Positions 11,869 through 23,169 of a DNA stretch of 64,000 nt are shown here, piece after piece. The notes below the pieces were generated by a model. The model made no database searches. It was not told where the DNA came from and saw only the letters and a list, made by a program, of their open reading frames with translations. Numbering within the stretch: the first letter of the stretch is position 1; every line of letters starts with the position of its first letter. A program made the position numbers and the translations under genes. Source of the DNA: Diorhabda sublineata (Eukaryota; Arthropoda; Insecta; Coleoptera; Chrysomelidae); NCBI RefSeq assembly GCF_026230105.1, contig NC_079479.1, positions 13,837,734 through 13,901,733 on the forward strand, in the 5' to 3' direction.

Positions 11869-12410
11869 TATGAGGTTTGGTTATTAAATAATGAGACTGG
11901 TTATGAAAAAAGAGTTTTCTTATAAAAAATATCCTACATTCGAATGATCCCCTTATACTTCCATCCCCTCGCCTCACACCTGTCCATACGTTTTTTCCAT
12001 TGATCAGAGCAGGGCTGGAAGTTTTATTTGGTGAGGGCTTTCAGGAGTTCTGCCGTTTTTTAATTTACCGTTTCCATCGACTAAAATCGAGTCACTATCA
12101 AAGCAGATTTTTTTTACTTTTTCTAATCCTTCGAGGACATCTGAGCAGACCTGTTGACGCAAGAGCTTTTGATCAGGAGTCAGATTTTTTGGTAACAACT
12201 TCGCACAGACTTTTGTCACGTGTAATTCCCCATATAAAATGTTTTTCAACCGTTTCTTCATCGGCAATCATCCGGATGCTCATTCGACGATCTGCATGCG
12301 CAATTTGGTTGACTTTGGTCACCATTTCCGGAGTTGAAGCAGTTATAGGAAGACCTCTCAATGCCAGGTCTTTCGAAAATGATCTCCCTGAACTTCTTGA
12401 AGACATCTAC
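11869..12410 (-). pseudogene. internally deleted mariner, copy A
   Basis: Minus-strand mariner-type remnant. From the 5' side it has the HTH-region block LRGLPITASTPEMVTKVNQ then ADRRMSIRMIADE, then after a frameshift LHVTKVCAKLLPKNLTPDQK and LLRQQVCSDVLEGLE. The reading then jumps directly to the C-terminal tail (KSAL-type block, GTR/ES.EAVK, then a tail ending near DQWKKRMDRC when read across frames). The entire DD(D/E) catalytic region of about 150 codons is absent. The untranslated 3' end continues through CATTCGAATGTAG and ends near ACCAAACCTCATACC (read 5'-3' on minus), matching the end of the copies at 58 kb. It is a non-autonomous derivative that could only have moved with transposase supplied from elsewhere. 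Confidence 0.9.
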
Positions 12411-12419
12411 ATATATTAA

Positions 12420-12560
12420 GATGTAGTTCATGTACAATTGTGGTCCAGTCGTACTGCTAGACAACATTTAGATGCAACGTATCATTGGATGGGTCGAGGA
12501 GGGCCCCAACATTAGTCTCCTTGGTCTCCAGAGCTGAATCCTTGTTATTTCTATTCATTA
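12420..12560 (+). pseudogene. mariner-like transposase C-terminal scrap
   Basis: Plus-strand translation gives ARQHLDATYHWMGRGGPQ, stop, SPWSPELNPCYFYS. This corresponds to the R.WIGR.GP...WP.RSPDL.PLDFFLWG block that precedes the last catalytic residue in a mariner/IS630-type family common in insects. It abuts the minus-strand mariner derivative, giving a head-to-head junction of two different families. Only about 45 codons remain. Confidence 0.75.
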
Positions 12561-12999
12561 AGTATCATTAAATCAAATCATTAGTCATATAGTTAATTAG
12601 ATAATTTCATTTCTCTATCACTTCCTGGTAATAATTTCCATTGTAATTTGCAATGTATTAGTAAAATTTCCAACGGATAACCAAGGGATGACCACTACAC
12701 CCTGATCGATATTGTATAAATAATCAAAATATTTATGTGGAATTTTCAAAATTTTAAACTAGAGCTGAAGATTTTTTGTCTTCTGGTATCTTTATTGAAA
12801 TATAAATCTTAAATTTTTATTACTGTTGTTTTGTGTGGTTTTAATGACCGTTTTTTCCTAAACCTGTGCTGACTGAAAATCTTGCACTTGCACAATTTAT
12901 AGATATTGAGATATTCAGAAATTTACGTATTTGAGATTAAAATGTTCCAACGAATGATTATCCCTGTTTTAATAATGACATTTCTGATTAGAACAGTTC

Positions 13000-13060
13000 T
13001 GATTTTATGATTTACAAGCTTTCACCCGCGGCTTTGCTCGCATTAAACCCATTAAAGAAG
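13000..13060 (+). repeat. CCCGCGGCTTTGCTCGC dispersed-repeat motif
   Basis: The phrase TTTCACCCGCGGCTTTGCTC stands out as GC-rich against its surroundings. It resembles the conserved ...CCCGCGGCTTCGCCCGC... motif found in dispersed repeats of many insect genomes. Only one copy is visible here, so the family assignment is by recall. Confidence 0.3.
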
Positions 13061-13137
13061 GAAAAGAGATCATTGCAATAGAAATGAATTAATATGATTG
13101 ATAGCAAGAGTTTTACTTTATTTTGCTCAAAAATTAC

Positions 13138-13520
13138 TTTTCTGGTTCACCAAGTAATGGAAGTGGAACTTTACCACTGGAACAGCACATTCCAACTGTT
13201 CCATCTTTCCATTTGAAAGCACCGCAATTGCTACATTTTTTATCCATTGATCGAATAACAATCAGAGCATAATTGAATTGATGGAACATATTGAAACCTG
13301 GTACCAATCCTCATGCAAGAAATTTCGACGGCGCTCTTCTATCTACCTTCAGCGTAGCTTGTCATACTGAACGAGCTCGTACCTGAAGAGGAATTTCAAC
13401 TGCTCTTGAAACACTTTGTTGCTGTTGTCTTCTCATCTCTGCGTTAACCGAAGATTCTTTATTCCATCCAATTTTTGCTGCACGGAGCATTTGCTTCTGA
13501 GTCAGAAGAACAGACTAAGA
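13138..13520 (-). pseudogene. Helitron Rep/helicase protein, N-terminal zinc-finger fragment
   Basis: Minus-strand translation gives MLRAAKIGWNKESSVNAEMR, a Gln/Arg-rich stretch, then FNMFHQFNYALIVIRSMDKK and CSNCGAFKWKDGTVGMCCSS followed by GKVPLPLLGEPE. The C..CGA.KWK....GMCC..GKV.LP spacing is the hallmark of the N-terminal cysteine-rich domain of insect Helitron proteins. The preceding Arg/Glu-rich repeats fit the same domain. Two in-frame stops interrupt it (after RARSV and before GLVPG). No rolling-circle Rep motif or helicase follows on this strand, so this is a truncated copy. A separate Helitron helicase scrap lies near 21.5 kb. Confidence 0.85.
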
Positions 13521-14740
13521 ATCAGAACCAAAGAGTAAGGTCTAAAATAATGACACATAACCTCAAAAATTGGAACTTCATTACTGGAATGCTAGATTTT
13601 AAGATTTTTTGACAAATAATTTTGTTATTGTTGTTGTTTTTATTATTTCTATTATATTCAAGAATTTATAATAAAAAGGAGATTCAATAATATATAAAAG
13701 AATGATATTTTTTAGTATGGATTCAGTTGTTTTGTTGTATAAAACGAAAATGTTGTTAGATGAAGGATTTTGTTGTAGATAATCAAGATAATGCATGTAT
13801 ATCTAACTTTTATGCAGTCCATGAAGTGAATTGAGTACAAGACAAAGATAAAAGAAAATTTCATCATTGTTAACATTGAAATCTATCTATGATTTTGCTT
13901 CAAATGAAATACATTTAGAATTATTACAACTAATTTGTTTAGCTATACCAAACAAGGTTTTAGTGACCGAGAAATAAATTTTCAATGAAATCTACGTACT
14001 TTCAAGTACCAGCAATATTTTAGATCCCCTTTTATGAGATGCGAATGGCGATTTAGATAACCTTGGCTAAGGTTTGAAGACAAACTTCCAGTTATCTTTC
14101 TACATAGAATTATTGATTGCAGAAGAGCTACCAAGGAGTACTTGGTGATGTTTCTCAGCGATAGCAACAAGAATGGGCTCTAAATCCACTAGTAAATATG
14201 CTGATCCGAGTCTAGCTAGCGAATGAACCTTGTCGTTTCACCAGATTGGGCCTTGCAGTCACCGCTAACCAGATTATTTAGAGCTTTTCTATTTTTAGAT
14301 ACAACACATTCTAGACCGTCCTTTATGGCTTTTATAAAAATAAAACGAAAAAATTGTTAAGACTGTGTTTGAATATCGTTAACTACATGCCACTACAGCA
14401 AATTGTTTATCTTGGTAGAGGCAGTCAATAATCCCGCTGCAATCATGCCATTAATCCGAAGTGTATATCTCCAAGTACCTTCCAATTCTCCCATACTTTC
14501 ATGGTGTCTCGAGACTTGTCTCATTTAAATTGAGACTTGAATAGGAATCGAAAATATAAACTTCTATTGTTACTAGAAAAAATCATGAATTTATAGAAGC
14601 GAAAACTGTTAGATAACGAATCTTATTTCCAAAACTGGAACTTCCACTTTTTCCATTTACTAAATTTTTCAAAAACTCTGTTTGTTAACGATTCTCATAA
14701 TTATCATCATCAGGAGATTCAAATTATACATTTAGCATAT

Positions 14741-15048
14741 AGGATGTCCTGGGACTTGATGTAAAAAATTCGGAAGTGAGAGTTCTAGGCCTTCAAAGTT
14801 GAGAAATCAAAATTTATATTTGATTATATTCAACCATTGACATCAGCCATCCCTTCAGATAGTAGTGAAGATCAATTTATTCAGTCAACAACACCTATAG
14901 ACAAAAGTAATCATCTATTTAAAATTTATATTGTTCGAATGTATAATTTAGAAAATATAAGTTCTGATTTTGCAACTTCAAAGACCTATAACTCAGAAAC
15001 GAGGGGTCGTCATCTACTCACTTTTTGCATCAAGTTCTGGAACACCCT
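14741..15048. mobile_element. MITE with about 27-bp terminal inverted repeats
   Basis: The left end AGGATGTCCTGGGACTTGAT (14741 on) pairs with the reverse complement of the right end, which reads AGGGTGTTCCAGAACTTGAT (ending 15048). Matching extends through TG(T/C)AAAAA; about 21 of 27 bases agree. The element is about 308 bp. The AGGGTGTTCC-type terminus is common among insect MITEs. The internal 86-codon ORF has no homology signature and is likely incidental. Confidence 0.75.
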
Positions 15049-15499
15049 GTATGTTATTTCAGTTTATGAATTGCGTCCAATTGAAAATGAATATTAGAAA
15101 ATAATAACTTCAGCTTTCAACGAGAAAAATCTGTTTTTGATATACCGCTACCCATCCGCCTAGTAGATTTTTCCTTATTTGTTATGTTGAAAGCCCTATT
15201 AAGATCAAAAGTACTCCGGTCTGCATTCCGAACTTCTGAACATGAAACAGTGTCGAAATTGGTGACATATCAGAAGAGCTTTGTAAAGGTATAATAGTTA
15301 TACCTAATATAGGGGTGATTGTTTTACAAAGACAGGAAACACGTTTATTGCCAGCAAACAGCTGAATGTGGACATGAATTGTGCGGGTAGGTATTTCTAC
15401 ACTGGTCGACAATATAAAATCTTTACTAACAATGGAAAGTTTCTAGAAAATTTGATAATTGAATTTCATATAAAAACTACCGAAGTTCTTCGTATTATC

Positions 15500-16810
15500 T
15501 ATCACATTTATGGCATCAATTATATTTATTCACTTGTTTTTCATCTCCTTTTTAACCAGTTTCTTTATTTTTCTCTCATTTGACTACATACTTTTCTTTT
15601 CCACTTCTAGTTTCTTCCTGATTTCATTTTCTAATCAACTGCTGCATTTTTTGCGAAATTATCATTCTGTATCGTCACATCTTCTTCATCATTCAATTCA
15701 TCACGTCTCTCTCCTAATATTTTCCTGCATATTCATTTTCTATATTACTGACTTCTTTTCACGTCATATTTTTTTTTATATTGTTGTTCAAAGGTTTCTA
15801 TTCCGTTTTATTACTGTTTTACAATTCTTATTTCTCGTTTAACTTCCTTTTTGCTCCTCTTCTCCTCTTTCTAAACTTCTCCATCACTGTTACAATTAAA
15901 TGTCTTAATTTTCTGCTTGTCTTGTTTCTCACAAATTTTATCAGTTACATTTCGTAACCCTTACACATAATTAATTCCCACGTACACATCTTTATTTAGT
16001 CCTGTTTCTATCTCTCCCAATTTCTTATCTCTTTTCTACTAATCATTCTTTTTTATTCTATATTTGTTCTCTTCAGATTTGTATTATTCTTATTCCAATT
16101 TTGAATTATTTGTAACTCCTTCTCTTTCCTTTTTATTTCTCTGACTCTCCCATTCCTATTAGTCTTTCTTATCTTTTAAAACTTGCCCTCCTTTGTCCTT
16201 TGTTCCACGATTTATTTTGACGTACTTTTCTTTTTTTTTGCTCTGTTCGTTTTTTTTAATTTGCTTTTTTTATTATGAATTTTTCGACTGTTCCACATGT
16301 TTTTTGTTCTACTTTTTCCTATCTCCAATATTCGTTCACTGTTTTTTCCATTTTCCAACAAATTATCTCCTGACCGTCGTATTCTATTATTTCTTTTTCT
16401 GAATAATAATCCTTTTCCTATTCTTTCTCACTCTTTTTCTATTTTACTCATTTTCCTTATGTTTCTGAACAAATTTCTCTCTTCATTCCGTACCTCCTTT
16501 TAAGATATTCTATTGTTCTGATTTCAATCATGTATATTGTCACACTCATCATATTAACCTTGCTCGCTCTTTCTTGCTTTCTCCATTCCCCTTTTGTTTC
16601 TTTGACTATCTCATATATTTCCTCTCTCTTACTTGTTTCTCCTCATGTTTTATCCTTTGTTAGTCATTCACAAATTATTTTCGTTTATTCTCTCTCTCTT
16701 CTTTCCACTACTATTTTTCTATTCTTTGTATTCTACTGATAATTTTTCTCCTAATCTCTTTTTCTTCATTTCTCAACATTTTATTGTAATTATTTTCCTC
16801 AGACACGGAA
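15500..16810. repeat. 1.3-kb pyrimidine-rich tract
   Basis: For about 1.3 kb the plus strand is roughly 75-80% T+C; for example, in the line starting 15541 only about 12 of 60 bases are purines. Edges are sharp near 15500 and 16805. There is no simple short period; it is mixed CTT/TTC/TTT sequence. Purine-containing stop codons are rare here, so many chance ORFs of 60-110 codons rich in Phe/Ser/Leu arise. They should not be taken as genes. Such tracts can arise by slippage and can adopt triplex structures. Confidence 0.85.
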
Positions 16811-17204
16811 AGTTGAATATGTGAAACTATTTTTCTTTTACAAATTTTCATTATACTGGAATTTTTTGCTGCCAGTGTATATTATCGTTGCGGGCTAAAC
16901 TATCAACAGTCCAGACTGCAGCGAGGTATTCCACTCGTAGTCGTCACATATTATGCTCTTTTGAGACCAAAATCTTGTCGTTTGAAAACTCGTGGGAATT
17001 TTGTAAGAATGTCCACACATGTTACTTCATTCGAAAACGCTGGTTGAAAATGTCTTTAACGTCTTTAACGAAAAGCATTGAGATATTTGAGGATTGCATT
17101 TTCATACAAAGAAAAGTTTCAGAGTATTTGAAACAAGTTTAAAGTCAAACTAAAAAACGAGTTGAAATCAATTCATTATTCGTTAAAAACCGATTTTTTC
17201 ATCT

Positions 17205-17405
17205 ACTTTCCCTTTCAATTTGACATTTGATAACCAAGTAATATGTAGATTGATGAATTTTGAGTTATGTCACAAATTAAATTACTGATAGCGACCATGA
17301 TATTTGACATTTGACAACCAATAAATAGATCGAAGAATTTTAAGTTTTGTCACAAATTAAATTACTAAACGCAACCATAATATTTCACATTTGACAACCA
17401 ATTAT
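17205..17405. repeat. short tandem repeat, about 80-85 bp unit
   Basis: The phrase TTGACATTTGAYAACCAA, then GAATTTT(G/A)AGTT(A/T)TGTCAC and AAATTAAATTACT, occurs twice in full from about 17218 and 17304. A third partial unit (TTTCACATTTGACAACCAAT) starts near 17384. The units are non-coding and diverged by several substitutions. Confidence 0.75.
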
Positions 17406-18172
17406 GTGTAAATCACAGCAAAAATAAGAACCCCAAGATAAAAAAAGTCGAGGTTTGGCCGTGGTTTTCCTTATATCCTTTATACTGGGTGTTTTGCTTG
17501 ACAAACATATATTTGTATCAATTGAATTTGAACTTGGTAGAAAATCCAAAACTCGATTCGCTTAGATTGAACCGGCATCACATTAAACTTTAAATATAGA
17601 AGTGATACAGTGAACTGTGAAAATGAAATGCGTATGTTAATACTGCATTAAAAAAATCGTAAAAATGCTATTACATCAATCAATTTAATTGAACTATATC
17701 ACACGCTATAAAACTGTAATTGGATATCAAAATAACCTCAAAATAACTGCTACATAAATCTGTTACAAAACCAGCCATCAAGTTGTTTTTTTTCCTCTTA
17801 AAAAAATATTTGAATTCTGGAAACCAGCTGGGAGAGCGTCATATTTAGGGTACAAAATTTATAAGTACCGTAAAAGAAGTAATTAAAAATAAAATAAAAT
17901 TATACGACAATTTTATATTTGGGTTATTTTTATGAGGAATTTTCGAAGAAGCTGTGACGGAGAATGTTGATGTTGAATTCCACACTTGAAATATAATCAA
18001 TATTCAACTCCAAACATGAACTAAAGTGAAATAAAATATTTTAATACTCATTCTAATCTGTGTGTTAAAAAAAAGATATTAATCTCAAAAATCAATCATA
18101 TCACATCTGAATTGTTGATATAAAAAATTTTTTATCGGTATAATAAAATTTGAATGCTCCTGTGGATCTAAT

Positions 18173-18568
18173 TTGTATAGTTTGGTCCATTGTCCAATCT
18201 TTTCCATCCATAGAAAATATAATCTGAAAGTACCACAAAAAACCAACTCTCATCTTTTATCTAGGACAATCCTCAGGATGAAATACCAAAAACGCTTAGC
18301 TTTAAAAATATTCGTCTCAATACTATGTAGGATCAAAACAGTTCACGAAAAATCAGAAATCATCAAATGCTACACGGCTCTAAAGCATCAAACAGAATTA
18401 GAATATACAATAGCTGACAGACTCACTGAAGCTGAAACAGACAAACTCTTCAGAAGACCTGAACCCTTCTGTCGTATCAGCTACAGAGCTAGAGGGGTGC
18501 AACCAGTTAAAGATGCTGAGACAGGTAAAGACATACATAAAACTGCTATCAACCTTTCATTTGTCTAA
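18173..18568 (+). CDS. unrecognised open reading frame
   Basis: Open for 131 codons beginning with TTG and ending with TAA. The C-terminal half (EKSEIIKCYTALKHQTELEY, then ADRLTEAETDKLFRRPEPFC) is less AT-biased than its surroundings and has a protein-like composition. I recognise no family and see no clear splice sites. It may be an exon, an eroded mobile-element ORF, or chance. Confidence 0.2.
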   Translation: MYSLVHCPIFSIHRKYNLKVPQKTNSHLLSRTILRMKYQKRLALKIFVSILCRIKTVHEKSEIIKCYTALKHQTELEYTIADRLTEAETDKLFRRPEPFCRISYRARGVQPVKDAETGKDIHKTAINLSFV

Positions 18569-19208
18569 AATCACTTTTTGTAAAGAAATTTGTTAGTTTG
18601 ATATCAAAAAGCAATCTCAGCCACATCTAGTGAGTATTTGGTAGATGTATTCAACATTGAGACCTATCAGAAAATTAGCATATTCTTAACCAACTATCGT
18701 TTTTCTTCAATCTAAATAATATATGAAGACTACACTATTCAAATCCCATGACATAGTGACCGGGATTATTTGCCTGTATATCTGATGGCATGACTTTCCT
18801 TATGTTCTAAGGATTCCTTCTGATGAAAGGTTCAGTCCCTTACTGGTTCTATCCATATCTGGATGTCCAATACCAATTTTTTTTTTTTAAATTTTTTACC
18901 TCATTCTTTCCGCATCCATTTCCACCTCATCCAATCATCTCCTTCTCGGTCTTCTTATACCCTACGTTTATGTCCCAGCAATCACATCAGTGCAAGTCCA
19001 TAGTCGTGCGGAGATGTCTGTTGATCGTTAGCTTCTGTAGGCTTGAATGCTTGATGTGCTCTGAATGGTGATTCCACAGACCTGCACTTCTCCAAAGAAA
19101 TTAGTGCTAATAAATTGATATTTTAGGTGTCTACAAGTGAACTTGGTGGTTATTATAACCATTTTTGCTTCAGGAATTATTTATTTATTCTTCTTCTTTC
19201 CATTCTAG

Positions 19209-19343
19209 CTTCAATACAGCATCTTTCTGGCCTTACTCATTGTCTTTGAAGAATTATTAATGTTGAGCCCTATTATATGGAGTGTTTCGCATAAGAACAG
19301 ACCTCTAAAGCAAGTTAAATCTTTGATTCGGTACATTGAGTGA
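19209..19343 (+). CDS. possible exon encoding a hydrophobic helix
   Basis: A good acceptor (TTCTTCTTTCCATTCTAG) is followed by an open stretch to a TGA at 19341: LQYSIFLALLIVFEELLMLS then PIIWSVSHKNRPLKQVKSLI. A hydrophobic helix followed by a basic loop would suit a multipass membrane protein, but there is no diagnostic motif and no partner exon was found. Confidence 0.2.
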   Translation, partial: LQYSIFLALLIVFEELLMLSPIIWSVSHKNRPLKQVKSLIRYIE

Positions 19344-19349
19344 AATTCT

Positions 19350-21430
19350 TCAAGGAATCGAACAATGGACGATAGATGGCGATGAAACAATTTCACAATG
19401 GGACAAACAAGGCAAAAATTCAATACTAATCGTTGCACCATCAATATTTGTAGATGAGGGTTGTAAAAACCACTGATTTCAGTTCTGATTACACATTTCC
19501 AGAATCCAACATGGCGAATTTCCTATGGCATTCATAGTTTTAAGAATAGACCCAATTGCACTACAATGGATGCTTGCAGATAATCAAGGATGTTGATTTC
19601 AAATGTAATGTAATTTAAAAATCTTCGAATTTGTTTTAGTTCGACATGATGTTTTCGCTTTGTTTTCCTAGCTTAAGAAGAGGATCGTACCATCTGACAA
19701 AACCTTGTTTGTAGCTTGACTAAAGCTTCAGATCAAGTTACTCAAATGTTTTGAAGACAACTTCTTATTGCTTTTCATCTATTCTTGATGTATAGTTTCC
19801 TAGCAGTTTTGCTAAAGGAACCTTTGTAATTTTGTGTGTAGCTGTTACTCCTTCTAATCCTAACCATGATTTTTATTTCGAAATAACTTTTCATGATGGA
19901 TGAATGTCATAATTTCTAAGTTTAACGCCATCTCTAATGTCTTGCTGTTGTCTTCTCGGTAAAATTGTTTTTTAAAATAGAAGCAAAAGCTTCTCCTAGG
20001 GAATAGAAATATGTTCCAGCTGGACTATTGAGTTATCCAATTTTTTTTATTTTTGTAGGTCATGTTAAGGTTTTTGTAGATTCTTTCTTTCTTTATTGCG
20101 TTAGCCTCATAGTGCGCTCTGGAGGTTAAATTACTGGTGAAGTAACTTCAAAAGTTCTTTATCTATTATTTTATACGAAAAAATTCACTTTCATACCATG
20201 AATAATCTAATTCTGAATTCTTTTCTAACAAATAAACAAGGAAATGTTATAAACAAGAAATCAAAAGTTGTAGGTAGGTATAGAAGTCAATTGCTCGCAA
20301 TCGGCTCCCATATACGCCTCTGCTCTTTTTCAATTCTTCTGTGGGACACCCTGTATAATACATGTTAAGACGCAGTTTGGAGTTAACTTTTTATTAGTAT
20401 ATTCACTTTCTATAGAGTGAATAAAACTATTCTTTATAACTCAAATATCCCACTATATTATTGAACTTTTGTCTTGAAGTACCTAAATAGCTGTTTGTCC
20501 ACTTAACCACTAAAGTACTCGGCACTAGAAGAGCCTCATTATCATATAAATGTAAATATAATGCACCTTTTAAACATTGCAAAAGACCTCGGATACGATT
20601 AACTCTTACAGTTTACGTTCAACACCTAACATAAAACGTCCGGTTAAATTTTAATGTTGTTGTGCTCGAATTGTCGATGCCGTTTCTATTTCTATCTTAA
20701 CATAGAGGCAAAAAATTCTAGTGAACGCTGCTTCCTGTGTTGATACTAGATTTTATCTTGCTTAACAAACAAAATTTTCGAGAAAAAGTACAACAATAAG
20801 TAAGACAGAAGCAACAATTACAAATTTAAGAAATGCTGAAACTTCAAACAGTAACGAGAATTTTTCTCTACCATGAAAAATATTTTGTAAATATGTGAAG
20901 TGACGTTTCTGGTTGGTTAAATGGATACAACCAATCCCCAGCGTCAAAGGAAAGTCGAAAACTCGGATTAGAACGTAACACAAATAAGAGTACCAGCGCG
21001 AGCGCGAACGGAAGACTTTATAAATCCAAATTCTGTTCCTAATATCATCTGTTCAAATTTTAGATGAATCTGAAAGACATATTAGACTTAATCTATATTT
21101 GTTAGTACGTAAAGACATGGTTCGTAGATACCACTCCACGTCATATTAAGGGAGTTTTGTCGCGGTTGGTGCAAATGGGTGGTTGTGGGTTGCGAAAATG
21201 TGGAAACAATATATTTGTGTCCTTTTTTGAAAGCATGGAAAGATCTCAAAATATCTGGAATTATCTAGAAAGTACTAAGATGTGTAAAACTATCATAATC
21301 GATTTAGAACGTTTTAAAAACTTCTGGAATTATCTGGAAACTTCTGAATTGAGTGCAATTTGTACCAGGTATTTGATTAAAAACTTTAAACTAGCTAAAA
21401 CTGTGTGATGGTATTATACTCCGCATCAAA
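19350..21430. other. gene-poor stretch
   Basis: No recognisable gene. The phrase GTGGGACACCCTGTATAATA near 20342 resembles the terminus of an AGGGTGTCC-type MITE, but I found no partner end. The minus-strand ORF at 20762-20983 is short and without motif. Confidence 0.5.
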
Positions 21431-21439
21431 TAATTACAA

Positions 21440-21575
21440 AATAACATTTTCGAAACCAGTATAATGACTGGTGAAGGAAAATCTTCAATATCTTCAATAT
21501 CAAATGGCATAACTCTTAACAAGGTACAGGGCCAAACATTACAGTACTGTGGAGTTGACTTAAAGAAACCATTAT
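21440..21575 (+). pseudogene. Helitron helicase scrap
   Basis: The plus-strand frame reads MTGEGKSSISSISNGITLNK then VQGQTLQYCGVDLKKPL and a stop. The T(I/L)NK.QGQTL...G(V/I)DL block is the last helicase motif of Pif1-type helicases as found in Helitron proteins. The preceding MTG.GK segment fits the Helitron sequence about 30-40 residues upstream, with part of the intervening RIP...FPV region lost. About 45 codons survive. The 21.6-22.0 kb tandem repeat starts just downstream. Confidence 0.75.
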
Positions 21576-21599
21576 AAAGCAGCAGCTTCCAGTGAAGCT

Positions 21600-22010
21600 T
21601 AGCCTTGGGAATCATAACGCGCAGGACCGAGATTTCAACTTTTGACCCGTGTTCTGTATACGATTGTTCTTCATACTTCGGTCGAAAGTACATAATCTAA
21701 TGAAGGGACAAAAGTTAACATTCACTTTATGTGAAAAGTTCTAGCGAACATTACACTATAAGGGCCCGAAGGTGAAGTTTTTACCTCGGGCATTATGACT
21801 CGCAGGACCGAGATTTCACCTTTTGACACGTGTTGTGTATATGATTTTTCTTCATACCTCGTGAAGGGATGGAAGTTAACATTTACTTTATGTGAAAACT
21901 ACTAGCGTACATTACACTTCAAGGACCGGGAGCTGAAGTTTTTGTCCTCTAGCATTATGACGCGCAGGACTAAGATTTTAACTTTTGGCCCTAGTCACAG
22001 AGAGCAGACT
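21600..22010. repeat. tandem repeat, about 162-181 bp unit, 2.3 copies
   Basis: The landmark GCAGGACCGAGATTT (third copy GCAGGACTAAGATTT) recurs at 21621, 21802 and 21964. Between landmarks the units share ACTTTTGACCCGTGTT, TTCTTCATAC, AAGTTAACATTCACTTTATG and TACACTWMAAGG(A/G)CC phrases. Unit spacings are 181 and 162 bp. It directly follows the Helitron helicase scrap. It may be part of that element's 3' region, as Helitrons often carry internal minisatellites, but that is inference. Confidence 0.8.
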
Positions 22011-22736
22011 TTGTCCCTGCCATTATAGATGGAAGTATATACTTATAGATTGAGGTATGAGGAAAAAATCATCCTTAATACCCAATAAGTTTGTAGTCAA
22101 ACTAATTTTCAAAAAGATTTAATCTTTTACATAAACGAAGAGTTGTTAGCAGAGATAACACGTATTTTATATAACTTTCCAGAGGTTATATTCTGGTTGA
22201 TTTAAAAACATAGACAAAGTGTATAGAAATGAACTTCAATTGTTTTCATTTCTCAAATCTCCCTCGTATTATCAACTTTTTATTATACCTACCTAAAGTA
22301 GAATTATAAAACGATTATTTTTATATAGAACCAAACTCTTCGCTTTAATCATTTCAATTACAAGCTTGAGTTTATCAAGTTTATATTTGTTTCATGAGTC
22401 CTTTTTCCCTTTGATCGTTCTCGGAGCAATAAAATTACTGTTCAATTATTAAACGGGACAAACGTAAGCAAATGTCGGTTAAATGTTTCAAAGAGCAGTT
22501 GTATAAAAAAAGTTGAGTAATTGATTGAATTATTCATTCGGATGATCGAATGTGATAGAGATGTACTTAATTATCATCACTACATTATTTGAAAAAAAAA
22601 AGAATTTGAAAACAATAATACTGGACATTACGAGTTAGAACTATCTGTATATGGCAAAATAAAATCATGAAAATTTCTATGTTCGGGTTTTTGGATACGA
22701 TTTTTTTGACTAAAATATTTTCAAGGATGGTTCTAC

Positions 22737-23169
22737 AGGAAATCGACTGTAACTTTGTTATTTTAAATAGAGCAACCTGTATATTGATACATTTTTGAAG
22801 TTTACGTGAAATTTTAGTATAATTTTGCCCGAATTTTTTTTTTTGAAAAATTCATACTTTTTGTGCTATTAATTTTATTGTAAAAAATTTGAACGTTGTA
22901 GACCCTTATAAATTATTTTTTTACGAAGATACCCTTAAAGATATGAAAATAGTTTCTGTTCGATTAGTTCAAGGCTAGAAATATTTGAATCTATAGTGAA
23001 AATTTTTTTTATTTTATACAGGGTGTGTATGAAAAGTGTTTGAAATTTAACTACATATATATTAAATTTCTTTATTTTTGTAAATAGAACCATCCGGTTT
23101 ATTCTATTTTCTTTATAAATTGAAAAAATTTCAACATATTCAAAATAACAAAGTTACAGTCGACTTCCT
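22737..23169. mobile_element. 433-bp MITE with 32-bp terminal inverted repeats
   Basis: The left end AGGAAATCGACTGTAACTTT (22737 on) and the reverse complement of the right end, AGGAAGTCGACTGTAACTTT (right end at 23169), match at 30 of 32 positions through GTTATTTT(A/G)AAT. The interior is very AT-rich and non-coding. An inner CAACCTGTATA / TATACAGGGTGT pair suggests either nested ends or an internal palindrome. The flanking bases do not give an unambiguous target-site duplication. Confidence 0.85.

Noticed and set aside
15500..16830. Cluster of Phe/Ser/Leu-rich ORFs on the plus strand
   Set aside because: They follow from the pyrimidine-rich composition, which removes most stop codons; all three plus frames are affected and no domain is visible.
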